NCBI RefSeq assembly: GCF_027257875.1
Contig: NZ_JAPVQY010000014.1
Coordinates: 62,001-126,000 of the forward strand
DNA length: 64,000 nt
Source: Burkholderia sp. IMCC1007
GTDB taxonomy: Bacteria > Pseudomonadota > Gammaproteobacteria > Burkholderiales > Burkholderiaceae
Direction of reading: 5' to 3'
Part shown: piece by piece, positions 34,642 through 43,117 of the stretch
Layout of the letters: every line of letters starts with the position of its first letter
Position numbering within the stretch: the stretch's first letter is position 1
Notes under the pieces: generated by a model
What the model saw: only the letters and a program-made list of their open reading frames with translations
Database searches by the model: none
Told to the model about the DNA's origin: nothing
Translations under genes and position numbers: made by a program

Positions 34642-35076
34642 CGCAAAACGACCGCCCGGTCGGTTGCGTGCGCATCGAACCGACCGCCCGAAGCGCGTCG
34701 TAGCCGGCACGCGTCGTCGTTTTCCCGTTGTGCACTGCCGCAACCGTCGACGTGCGGGTAACGCCCGCACGCCGTCGAAACGGCGCGCGCGGCACATGAG
34801 CGGCCCCGGCAGTACGTCACGCGCGCGTTCGCCATAACGGCGGCGGCGTGTCATCCGGCACGCCGTCCGCTGCAGCCCGACACGGGCCGCCGACGCGCGC
34901 GGCCGCGCCGCGCATGTCCTCCCTCTCCTGCATCCTCCGCTTCCGCACGCGCGGAACAGATCTGCGTTCCGTAGCAGTTCGCTCCCGCCGGTCATGTGCC
35001 GACCACGATCGCGCAACGCCGCCGCCCGGGCATGACGATTGCGAGTCGATTGCCCTCTTCCCATCGGGTCGCAATC
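34642..35076. other. intergenic region upstream of the Nramp-related gene
   Basis: About 435 bp without a convincing gene. The Nramp frame is open back to 34996, so the true start could be slightly upstream of 35077 (an in-frame ATG lies at 35032), but composition there is not membrane-protein-like. No clear promoter or metal-regulator dyad was seen. Confidence 0.35.
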
Positions 35077-36363
35077 ATGGACGACAACGAATCCCTCGAT
35101 TCGGCGGAACAGCGTCCCCGCACGGTGACATGGTTGCGGCGCCTCGGGCCGGGCCTGATCACCGGCGCCGCCGACGACGATCCATCCGGAATCGGCACGT
35201 ACTCGCAGGCCGGCGCGCAATTCGGCTTCGAGCTGCTGTGGGCGCTGTTGCTGACCTATCCGCTGATGACGGCCATCCAGCTCGTGAGCGCGCGAATCGG
35301 CCGCGTGACCGGCAAGGGGCTCGCGTCCAACATGCGCGCGCACTACCCGCAATGGCTGCTGTACGCCACCGTCGCGCTGCTGGTGGTCGCGAACGTGATC
35401 AACATCGCGGCCGACCTGTCGGCGATGGGCGCGGCCGCCGCCCTGCTGCTGCACGGCCCGCAACAGCTCTACGTCGTCTGCCTCGGCGGCGTATCGGTCG
35501 TGCTGCAGATCTTCGTGCCGTACGAACGCTACGCACGCCTGCTCAAATGGACGGCGCTGATCCTGCTCTCGTACGTCGCGGTGGCGCTCATCGTGCCGGT
35601 GTCGTGGTCCGACGTGGGTCGGGCGATCGTGCGGCCGCACGTGCAGCTGAGCGCGGCCTACTTCACGACCGTCGTCGCCGTGCTCGGCACCACGATCAGC
35701 CCTTATCTGTTTTTCTGGCAAGCATCGCAGGAAGTCGAGGAATTGCGTGCCCAGCCCGACGAACACTCTTTGCGCCACGCGCCGCACCAGGCGCCCGCTC
35801 AATTGCGCCGGATCAGCTTCGATACCTGGGTCGGCATGGGCGTATCGAACGTCATCGCATTCTTCATCACGCTGACCGCAGCGGCGACGCTGAACCTGCA
35901 TCACATCGACGTGAAGACGTCGGCGGATGCCGCCCGCGCGCTCGAGCCGCTCGGCGGCCATTTCGCGTACGTGCTGTTCGCGCTCGGGATCATCGGCACC
36001 GGCCTGCTCGCGTTGCCGGTGCTTGCCGGGTCCGCCGCGTATGCGGCCGCGGGCACCTTCCGCTGGCGCAACAGCCTCGCGCTGCAACTCGGTGTCGCGC
36101 GCGAATTCTATGCAGTCATTGCACTGGCGATCATCGGCGGCGTCGCGATCACGTTCATGCATTTCGATCCGATCCGCGCGCTGTACTGGAGTGCGGTCAT
36201 CAACGGGGTGGCCGCCGTCCCGATCATGGTCGTGATGATGCTGATGGCCGGCAGCAAGCGCATCATGGGAGAGTTTGCGATCAAGGGCACGCTTGCATGG
36301 GGCGGCTGGACCGCGACGGCGGCAATGGCGATCGCGGCGCTGGGCATCTTCGTTCCGGGATGA
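35077..36363 (+). CDS. Nramp-related divalent metal transporter with non-canonical metal site
   Basis: A 428-residue inner-membrane protein with about 11 helices of the Nramp fold. The helix-1 signature reads DDDPSGIGTYSQAGA instead of the classical DPGN; helix 6 reads GTTISPYLFFWQAS instead of a VMPHNLYLHS-type sequence. So the Asn, Met and His that give Mn/Fe Nramps their transition-metal site are Gly, Ser and Tyr. This places it with the divergent Nramp-related group, some of which are reported to transport Mg2+. The start at 35077 is a compromise (see the upstream gap). The DUF2252 gene follows 80 bp downstream with a strong ribosome binding site, so they may be co-expressed. Confidence 0.85.
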   Translation: MDDNESLDSAEQRPRTVTWLRRLGPGLITGAADDDPSGIGTYSQAGAQFGFELLWALLLTYPLMTAIQLVSARIGRVTGKGLASNMRAHYPQWLLYATVALLVVANVINIAADLSAMGAAAALLLHGPQQLYVVCLGGVSVVLQIFVPYERYARLLKWTALILLSYVAVALIVPVSWSDVGRAIVRPHVQLSAAYFTTVVAVLGTTISPYLFFWQASQEVEELRAQPDEHSLRHAPHQAPAQLRRISFDTWVGMGVSNVIAFFITLTAAATLNLHHIDVKTSADAARALEPLGGHFAYVLFALGIIGTGLLALPVLAGSAAYAAAGTFRWRNSLALQLGVAREFYAVIALAIIGGVAITFMHFDPIRALYWSAVINGVAAVPIMVVMMLMAGSKRIMGEFAIKGTLAWGGWTATAAMAIAALGIFVPG

Positions 36364-36443
36364 TCTGAACCATTCGCATGCCTGATCAACCGGACCGGCA
36401 TGCGCCACACCATGCATGCCGCGCGACGACGAAAGGAGGCATC

Positions 36444-37679
36444 GTGACAAAGAAATCCGCAGGATCGGCACGGGCGCCAGCCAGCGACCAGCGGGAGGCA
36501 GTGCTCGCGACGCTGCGCAGCCGCAAGATGGCGCGCTCGATCCACGCGTACACGCGCGGCAGCGCCGACCGCTTTTATGCGTGGCTCGCGAACCGTCGCC
36601 CGGGCACGCTGCCCGAAGGCCCCGCGGTGTGGATCTGCGGCGACTGCCATCTCGGCAATCTCGGGCCGGTCGCGGCGAAGACGGGCGAAGTCGCCGTGCA
36701 GATTCGCGATCTCGATCAGAGCGTGATCGGCAATCCGGCTCACGACCTGCTGCGGCTCGGATTCTCGCTCGCGACCGAGGCGCGCAGCTCCGATCTGCCC
36801 GGCATCATCACGTGGCGGATGATCGAAGCGCTCGTCGACGGCTACGAGCAGGCATTCGACAGCCGGCGCCGCGACGAAACCAGCAACATGCAGCGCCCGA
36901 CGGCAGTGAAGATCGCGATGAAAGCCGCGTTGCACCGATCGTGGCGCAAGCTCGACCGCCAGACGATCAAGAACGTCACACCGCACATTCCGTTGGGCAA
37001 GCGGTTCTGGCCGCTGTCCGAACAGGAGCGGACCGCGATTCACACCTTGTTCGAATCTGCAACGGCTTCCCCGATCAGCGCGGCACTCAGCCGTGCGGCG
37101 CGCAGCGACGCCAAAATGACGGTGCTCGACGCGGCCTATTGGGTGAAGGGCTGCAGTTCGATGGGCCAGCTCCGCTTCGCGATCATGCTCGACATCGACG
37201 ACGGCTGTACCGATCGGCATCGGCCGTATCTGATCGACATCAAGGAGGCCGCGGTCGCCAAGGCGCCGAAACATCGCGGCGTGCGGATGCCGCGCGATGC
37301 GGCGCAACGCGTGCTCGAGGGCGCGCGGCATCTGTCGCCGATGCTCGGCAGCCGGATGTGCGCGGCGCGGCTCGACGGGCATTCCGTCATCATCCGTGAA
37401 TTGATGCCGCAGGACCTGAAACTGGACGTGGAGCAACTGTCGGAGGACGACGCTGTGGAGGCCTCGCGCTACCTGGCCCTGATCGTCGGGCGCGCGCATG
37501 CGGCACAAATGGACGGCGCGACGCAACGTGCGTGGTGCGCCGAGTTGCGTCGGCAGCGCCCGAAGACCGTCGACGCACCGTCATGGCTATGGCGAAGCAT
37601 CATCGAACTGATGTCCATGCATGAGCAAGCCTATCTCGAACATTGCCGGCTTCACGTACTCGGCAAGACGATCCGCTGA
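36444..37679 (+). CDS. DUF2252 family protein
   Basis: A 411-residue cytoplasmic protein. It starts at GTG with AAAGGAGG six bases upstream, which decides the start over an ATG at 36378. Family motifs include FYAWLANRRPG, VWICGDCHLGNLGPV (about 66-80), and IRDLDQSVIGNPAHDLLRL (about 91-109); these resemble the catalytic-loop and metal-binding motifs of aminoglycoside-phosphotransferase-like kinases. Further on KGCSSMGQLRF and IDIKEA occur. A kinase-like fold is inferred; the substrate is unknown. It follows the Nramp-related gene. Confidence 0.88.
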   Translation: MTKKSAGSARAPASDQREAVLATLRSRKMARSIHAYTRGSADRFYAWLANRRPGTLPEGPAVWICGDCHLGNLGPVAAKTGEVAVQIRDLDQSVIGNPAHDLLRLGFSLATEARSSDLPGIITWRMIEALVDGYEQAFDSRRRDETSNMQRPTAVKIAMKAALHRSWRKLDRQTIKNVTPHIPLGKRFWPLSEQERTAIHTLFESATASPISAALSRAARSDAKMTVLDAAYWVKGCSSMGQLRFAIMLDIDDGCTDRHRPYLIDIKEAAVAKAPKHRGVRMPRDAAQRVLEGARHLSPMLGSRMCAARLDGHSVIIRELMPQDLKLDVEQLSEDDAVEASRYLALIVGRAHAAQMDGATQRAWCAELRRQRPKTVDAPSWLWRSIIELMSMHEQAYLEHCRLHVLGKTIR

Positions 37680-37709
37680 AGCGGCGCGCATCGCGAACCC
37701 TGCGCCCGT

Positions 37710-38111
37710 TCAGCCCGCCGCCGGGCGAATCACCAGTTCGTTGAAGCCGGTGCCCGCATCAGGTTCGCGGGAAAAACGATGCGCGGGCAACAGCAAGAGC
37801 AGTATCTCGGCCGTCGTGCGCACCACGCATCCGCTCGCGACATGCCCGCCCGATACGCGACCGTGCGCGTCGGACACCGACATATGCAGGTGCGCGCCGT
37901 CCGGCGATACCGAACCGGCGAGCGTCAGGATCTCGAGGTCGCCGCGCAGTTCGGTCGGCGCGTCCACGCCGGCAAAACGCAGCTGCGCGACGTTCAGGCT
38001 GCCGATGCCCTGGATGACGAACGCCGCGTGCGCGCCGAGCCCGCGCAACGCATGCTCGATCGACGCGCGCAGATCGTCGCCGGGGGACAGGCGCAGAGGA
38101 TGGGCTTGCAT
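37710..38111 (-). CDS. PPC/DUF296 domain DNA-binding-like protein
   Basis: A 133-residue protein consisting of one PPC (DUF296) domain: MQAHPLRLSPGDDLRASIEHA, then AFVIQGIGSLNVAQLRFAG, and the LHMSVSDAHGRVSGGHV segment with its conserved His and Gly residues. Bacterial members are trimeric and of unknown function; plant members bind AT-rich DNA. No strong ribosome binding site. Convergent with the DUF2252 gene and divergent from the ADP-ribosylglycohydrolase. Confidence 0.87.
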   Translation of the reverse strand: MQAHPLRLSPGDDLRASIEHALRGLGAHAAFVIQGIGSLNVAQLRFAGVDAPTELRGDLEILTLAGSVSPDGAHLHMSVSDAHGRVSGGHVASGCVVRTTAEILLLLLPAHRFSREPDAGTGFNELVIRPAAG

Positions 38112-38309
38112 GGTCGTAACGTACTCGCAGTTCCAGGTTTCAACAAAGAGTACGTTTCGCCATGCGATCCGGCAAGGGATCGGCCGGAAGGAACCCCGCT
38201 CGCCGCATTTCGTTCGCACCGCACGCGCGTATCGGCTAGGCATTCGGACGCGATTCGTCTAGTCTGCACGGTATTGCGCGGCACGCGCCGGCTCCTCGAA
38301 CACGATCCG

Positions 38310-39236
38310 ATGACCGCCATTCCGAACCGACCATCCCGCCTGCGCGGCGGCCTGCTTGGCTTGCTGATCGGCGACGCGCTGGGCGTCCCGTACGAATTCC
38401 ACGCCGCGTCGGCACTCCCGTCAGCCGCCGCGATCGACATGACGCCGCCGCCCGGCTTTGCGCGCACGCACGCCGGCGTGCCGCCCGGCACCTGGAGCGA
38501 CGACGGCGCGCAGGCGCTCGCGCTGCTCGACGCGCTGTCGAACGACCGCGGCCTGAATCTCGACACCTTCGCCGGCAACCTGCGCGACTGGCTTCATCGC
38601 GGCGCGTTCACGCCGGACGGCCGCGTGTTCGACGTCGGTCTGCAAACGCAGCGCGCCCTTCACGCACTGGCGGCCGGCACCGCGTCCGCCGCGGCCGGCC
38701 CCGCCGACGAGCGCGACAACGGGAACGGATCGCTGATGCGCTGCTTTCCCGTCGTCATGGTCGCCGCGTCGCGCGACGAAGCGATCCGGCTTGCGCGCAA
38801 GCAGAGCGTCGTCACGCACGCGCATCCGCGCTCGCAGCTGTGCTGCGCGCTGTATGCGCTGACGGCGCTCGGAATCGTCGACGGCCAGCCGGCGGCCGAT
38901 GCGGTGCGCACGGCGGAAGACGAGCTGCTGGCGCGCTACGAAGGCACGGACGACGCGCTCGAACTGACGGTCGTGCTCGACGGCCGCTTCGATGCGCCGC
39001 AAGGCTCGGGCTACGTGGTCGACAGCTTCTGGTCGGCCATCCATTGCCTGTTGTCGACGGACAGCTACGAAGACTGCGTGAAGCGCGCGATCGCGCTTGG
39101 CAACGACACGGATACCACCGCGGCGATCGCGGGCAGCCTCGCCGGTGCATTGCATGGCGAGCAGGCGCTGCCGGACCGATGGGTCGCGATGCTGCGTGGA
39201 AAAGACATGGTCGAGGGCTGGCTCATGCAGGCATGA
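38310..39236 (+). CDS. ADP-ribosylglycohydrolase family protein
   Basis: A 308-residue protein of the DraG/ARH family. The metal-binding motifs are present: LIGDALGVPYEF (about 16-27), TWSDDGAQALALLDAL (about 57-72), RDNGNGSLMRCFP (about 136-148), and GNDTDTTAAIAGSLAGALHG near 270. The pair of Asp clusters would hold two Mg ions. Members remove ADP-ribose from proteins, nucleic acids or small molecules. The second position of the SDD-G motif is Gly-Ala where some family members have Thr. No ADP-ribosyltransferase is adjacent. Confidence 0.9.
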   Translation: MTAIPNRPSRLRGGLLGLLIGDALGVPYEFHAASALPSAAAIDMTPPPGFARTHAGVPPGTWSDDGAQALALLDALSNDRGLNLDTFAGNLRDWLHRGAFTPDGRVFDVGLQTQRALHALAAGTASAAAGPADERDNGNGSLMRCFPVVMVAASRDEAIRLARKQSVVTHAHPRSQLCCALYALTALGIVDGQPAADAVRTAEDELLARYEGTDDALELTVVLDGRFDAPQGSGYVVDSFWSAIHCLLSTDSYEDCVKRAIALGNDTDTTAAIAGSLAGALHGEQALPDRWVAMLRGKDMVEGWLMQA

Positions 39237-39312
39237 GCGTGTCGCATGCGCTGCGGCCGAGCGTAGGATCGGACGCAGTGGCCGCAGAATCGTGAAATCC
39301 GCGATCGCAGGA

Positions 39313-39456
39313 TCACGTCAGATTGCGCGCGACACGCTCGGCAGCCTGCGCCGGATCGGTGAGCGGCGCGAACGACGAATAGCGCATGGCCTCCACATCC
39401 GACCAGATGTCGAAGAATGCGTGCGCATCGCTGTCAGCCGCTGCTGCCAGCCGCGC
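39313..39456 (-). pseudogene. remnant of a GNAT acetyltransferase (N-terminal part only)
   Basis: Directly after the stop of the MFS gene, and in the same frame, 47 codons read like the N-terminus of a RimJ/RimL-type acetyltransferase: DSDAHAFFDIWSDVEAMRY, then SSFAPLTDPAQAAERVARNL, followed by a stop. The start and the whole acetyl-CoA-binding half are missing, and no continuation is visible in other frames. It marks a deletion or insertion scar at the distal end of the aromatic-catabolic operon. Confidence 0.6.
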
Positions 39457-40857
39457 TTACGCCTCCAGCGCTTCGAGCACCTTGCCCTTCGTCTCGATCC
39501 CGACGAAGTGCACGGTCGCCGCCGCGATCAGCGGAACGATGCCGATCAGGTAGAACGCCGGCGCGAGGTTGCCGCCGATGATCGCATGCGGCACGATCAT
39601 CGGTGCCGCGAACGACGCGACCTTCAGCCATGCGCTGCCGAGCCCGCAGCCCGACGCGCGGATGCTCGTCGGATACTGTTCCGGCGTATAGACGTACGCG
39701 GTGATGAAACCCGACGCCATCAACCCGAGCGACAGCGAGCAGAAGGTCGCGACGACGTACACCGACGACGCGTGATAGACGCCCGCCAGCGCCAGCGACA
39801 ACGCGCACAGCACGAACGACCACACGATCACCGGCTTGCGGCCGAGCTTGTCGACCAGCAGCGCGGACGCGAGCGAACCGAACACGCCCATCACCGAGCC
39901 GATCACCGCGAGGTTCAGCGCGAGTTGCAGCGGCGCGTGATAGAAGTTCTTGTAGATGGTCGGCAGCCACGTCGACAACCCGTACTGGATGAACCCGCAG
40001 GTCGCCCACAGCGTCGCCACCGCGATCGTGCGCTTGCGATATGCGGCGCTGAACAGGTCGCTCATCCGGCGCTTCGGATGCTGGCGCACCATCTCGTCGA
40101 ACGCAGCCGCTTGCGTGACCGGCGGCAGCTCGCCGCGCACCGACGCTTCGAACACGCTCACCGCGCGCCCGGCTTCCGCGAGCCGGCCGCGCGACGCGAG
40201 CCAACGCGGCGATTCGGGCACGAGACGGGTGAGCAGCAGCGCGAGGATCAGCGGCAGCCCGCCGACGAAATACATGATCTCCCAGCCGAAGCGCGGCACG
40301 AGCCAGGCGCCGAGCGCCATCGATACCAGCAAGCCGATCGGGAACACGATTTCGTACAGCAGCACGAACCGGCCGCGGCCGTGCGCACGCGTGATTTCGT
40401 TGATGTACGTTGCCGCGACCGGCAGCTCGCCGCCAAGGCCCAGGCCCTGCAGGATCCGCAGCAGCACGAAGATCTCGAACGTCGGCGCGAAACCACACGC
40501 GATGCTGGTAATGCCGATCACGGCCGAGCTCCACGCAATCGCCTTCACGCGGCCGTGCTTCTCCGCGAGCGCGGGAAACAGGAATGCGCCGATCAGCTGA
40601 CCGATCGCGCCGGACGCGATCAGCATCCCGATCTGCGTCGGCGACAGCCCCCACTTGTGAATCAAGAGCGGCAGCGTCGCCGCGATCGTGATCACGTCGA
40701 AGCCGTCGAAGAACGTCGCGGTGCCGATCAGCACGCGTGCGCGGATCTGCATCGAGTTTGCCGGAAGCCGCTCGAGCCGCGCGATGATCGCGCCGGGCGT
40801 CGAGGCGGCAGCTTCCATCGTGGCCCTGCCGGCCACGACGTTGTCGAAAGTGCTCAT
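39457..40857 (-). CDS. MFS transporter, aromatic acid:H+ symporter (AAHS) type
   Basis: A 466-residue transporter with 12 predicted helices. The AAHS hallmark lies in helix 1 (ATFFDGFDVITIAATLPLL; the DGxD motif). Also visible are the helix 2-3 loop FPALAEKHGRVKA, LRILQGLGLGGELPVA, and VPESPRWLASRGR after helix 6. It would import an aromatic carboxylate across the inner membrane. AGGAGA precedes the ATG. It is the last gene of the catabolic operon, 38 bp after the ferredoxin reductase gene, and complements the porin at the other end. Confidence 0.92.
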   Translation of the reverse strand: MSTFDNVVAGRATMEAAASTPGAIIARLERLPANSMQIRARVLIGTATFFDGFDVITIAATLPLLIHKWGLSPTQIGMLIASGAIGQLIGAFLFPALAEKHGRVKAIAWSSAVIGITSIACGFAPTFEIFVLLRILQGLGLGGELPVAATYINEITRAHGRGRFVLLYEIVFPIGLLVSMALGAWLVPRFGWEIMYFVGGLPLILALLLTRLVPESPRWLASRGRLAEAGRAVSVFEASVRGELPPVTQAAAFDEMVRQHPKRRMSDLFSAAYRKRTIAVATLWATCGFIQYGLSTWLPTIYKNFYHAPLQLALNLAVIGSVMGVFGSLASALLVDKLGRKPVIVWSFVLCALSLALAGVYHASSVYVVATFCSLSLGLMASGFITAYVYTPEQYPTSIRASGCGLGSAWLKVASFAAPMIVPHAIIGGNLAPAFYLIGIVPLIAAATVHFVGIETKGKVLEALEA

Positions 40858-40895
40858 GCGGGGTGTCTCCTGGATCCTTTTGCCGGGCTGGCCGA

Positions 40896-42140
40896 TCAGG
40901 CAAGCGCTTTGGTCGTGTCTGCCAGGGCTTCCGTATCCACTGCCCGGCCCTGGTTCATCCACTTGCGCGCGAGCTTCAGCTCGCGTGCGTTGTTGACGGC
41001 GATGACTCCTCTCACGTGTCCATCGCCCACGAAAAACAGCGTCGCGCGGCGCGCGCCGAAATCGCCGCGCACGACGAGCTGTGCGTCGGCCGGCAGATCA
41101 CCGAGGATCTGCAGGTTCACGTCGTACTGATCGGACCAGAACCACGGAATCTCCGCGTACGGCGCACGCACGCCGAGCACGGCTTTCGCGGCCGCGATCG
41201 CCTGGTTCTGCGCGTTCGCCCACGATTCGAGGCGCACGCGCCGCTTCAGCCAGCCATTGTGATGGTTCGCGACGTCGCCGCACGCGAAGATCGCCGGGTC
41301 GCTGGTCGCACCGAATTCGTCGACGACGATGCCATCGTCGATCGCCAGTCCCGCATCGCTCGCGAGCGTCGCGTTCAGCGCGAGGCCGATGCCGGCCACC
41401 GCGAAATCGGCGTCGATCGTCGTGCCGTCGGCGAGCGTCGCGCGCACCTTCGACGCGTCGTCCGGCTGCGCATCGAGCGACGCGAGCGCCGCGCCGAGCC
41501 GCACGTCGACGCCGTTCGAACGATGCAGATCGAGCAGGAAGTCCGACACGATGTGCGGCACCGAGCGGCCGCACAGACGCGGCGCGCCTTCGACGACGAC
41601 CGCGTCGACGCCGAGCTTGCGCGCGGTCGCCGCGACTTCGAGGCCGATCCAGCCGCCCCCGATCACGAGCACGCGCCGGCTCGCGCGCAGCTTCTCGCCG
41701 AGCGCGGCCGCTTCGTCGAGCGTGCGCAGGTAATGCAGGTTCGGAGTCTTGACGATTGCATCGGGCAGGCGGCGCGACGTGCCGCCGGTCGCGATCACGA
41801 GCCGGTCGTATTCGACTTCGCGGCCGCCTTCGGTCTTCACCACGCGGCGCGCGCGATCGATCGACGCCGCGCGTTCCGGCTGCCAGGCCTCGACGTTCAG
41901 CGCAGCGAATTCGTCCGGACGCACGACGCGAACCGTTTCGATATCGGCGTCGCCGGCCAGCACAGCCTTCGACAGCGGCGGGCGCTCGTACGGCAGATGC
42001 GGCTCGTCGGCGATCATCACGAGGCGACCCGCGAAGCCTTCCGCGCGCAGCGTCTTCAGCACCCAGCCGGCCGCCTGGCCGCCGCCGATCACGACGACCG
42101 TGCCCGGCGCGGCATGCTCCTGTGTGTTCCCTTCGTTCAC
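40896..42140 (-). CDS. FAD-dependent ferredoxin reductase of a Rieske oxygenase system
   Basis: A 414-residue flavoprotein of the BphA4/AndAa type. It shows the FAD motif VVVIGGGQAAGWVLKTL (about 16-32), PYERPPLSK, the NADH motif VLVIGGGWIGLEVA (about 158-171), and the second FAD motif PAIFACGDVANHHN (about 280-293). It would pass electrons from NADH to the Rieske ferredoxin at 52541-52858. Translation starts at GTG 42140, which overlaps the stop of the dioxygenase gene (GTGA) and is preceded by GGAG. Confidence 0.92.
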   Translation of the reverse strand: MNEGNTQEHAAPGTVVVIGGGQAAGWVLKTLRAEGFAGRLVMIADEPHLPYERPPLSKAVLAGDADIETVRVVRPDEFAALNVEAWQPERAASIDRARRVVKTEGGREVEYDRLVIATGGTSRRLPDAIVKTPNLHYLRTLDEAAALGEKLRASRRVLVIGGGWIGLEVAATARKLGVDAVVVEGAPRLCGRSVPHIVSDFLLDLHRSNGVDVRLGAALASLDAQPDDASKVRATLADGTTIDADFAVAGIGLALNATLASDAGLAIDDGIVVDEFGATSDPAIFACGDVANHHNGWLKRRVRLESWANAQNQAIAAAKAVLGVRAPYAEIPWFWSDQYDVNLQILGDLPADAQLVVRGDFGARRATLFFVGDGHVRGVIAVNNARELKLARKWMNQGRAVDTEALADTTKALA

Positions 42141-43099
42141 GATTTCCGCTCCGTCATGAACTTGCCTTCCGGCGCCTTCGCGTTCTTCTGCCGGCGCGTG
42201 TTGCCGTCGAGGCCGCCGTCGACGGCCCATTCGGCGAACACGGTCGGGCCCGGTTCGAATTCGCGCGGCTGCCACTCGGGCGTCAGCACGTCTTCGTCCG
42301 CGTAATACTCGATCAGCGCGCCGGCCGGATTCTGGAAGTACCAGAAGTACGCGGACGACACCGGGTGACGCCCCGGGCCGAGCTGCGTCTCCCAGCCGCA
42401 GCGGTCGATGTGCATGCCGCCGCCGAACACTTCGTGAATGTCGCGCACGGTGAACGCGACGTGGTTCAGGCCGCGCTTGCCATTGGGCAGCGCGAGCAGG
42501 AACAGGTCGTGGTGGCCGCCGTGCGGCGCGCAGCGCATGAACGCGCCGCGGCCCGGGTAGCGATCCGACGTCTCGAAGCCGAGCAGCTCGTGATAGAACT
42601 TCTCCTGCGCGTCGAGGCAGTTCGTGAAGAACACCACGTGCCCGACCTCGACCGGCTCGGCGCGCGCATAGATCGGGCTCGGCTGGTCGACGCGCAGCGT
42701 TTGGCCCCACACGTTCGACGGCGAGCCGGTGATGTCGAGTGCGCGCTTGCGCGTCACCTCGATGCGGATCGCCATCCCGTTCGGATCGATGCAGCCGACC
42801 GCATCGTCCTGCGCGCAATAGCCTGGCTGGCCGGCCAGCTTCGTGCGCAGCGCATCGACTTCCTGCTGCGTCGCGACGCCCCACGTGACTTCACGCAGCG
42901 TCGGACCTGCCTCGAACGCGGGCGGCAGCGACGGATCGTCGGCCTTCACGACGAGCACGGTGCAGCCGTTCATCGTTTCGAAGCGTGCGCGCGTATCGTC
43001 GTGCGCGACTTCCTTCAAGCCCCAGTCGGCGAAAAAGCGCCGGCACGTCGCGAGGTCGTCGACACCGTACGTGATCTGCTCGATACCCAAGATGGTCAT
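42137..43099 (-). CDS. two-domain extradiol (type I, VOC) ring-cleavage dioxygenase
   Basis: A 320-residue protein with two VOC modules, the layout of BphC-like extradiol dioxygenases. The Fe(II) ligands lie in the second module: His in EVGHVVFFTN (about 153), His in GLNHVAFTV (about 216), and Glu in AGALIEYYADED (about 267). All three are present, so it should be active. It would cleave a catechol-like product next to the hydroxyls. It precedes the reductase gene with a 4-bp overlap and follows the aldehyde dehydrogenase by 18 bp. The substrate is unknown. Confidence 0.9.
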   Translation of the reverse strand: MTILGIEQITYGVDDLATCRRFFADWGLKEVAHDDTRARFETMNGCTVLVVKADDPSLPPAFEAGPTLREVTWGVATQQEVDALRTKLAGQPGYCAQDDAVGCIDPNGMAIRIEVTRKRALDITGSPSNVWGQTLRVDQPSPIYARAEPVEVGHVVFFTNCLDAQEKFYHELLGFETSDRYPGRGAFMRCAPHGGHHDLFLLALPNGKRGLNHVAFTVRDIHEVFGGGMHIDRCGWETQLGPGRHPVSSAYFWYFQNPAGALIEYYADEDVLTPEWQPREFEPGPTVFAEWAVDGGLDGNTRRQKNAKAPEGKFMTERKS

Positions 43100-43117
43100 T
43101 GCGTCATTCCCCTTCGC

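Noticed and set aside
34312..36471. A 719-codon minus-strand frame opposite the Nramp-related gene
   Set aside because: Shadow frame; no transmembrane pattern or motif, and the sense strand encodes a convincing transporter.
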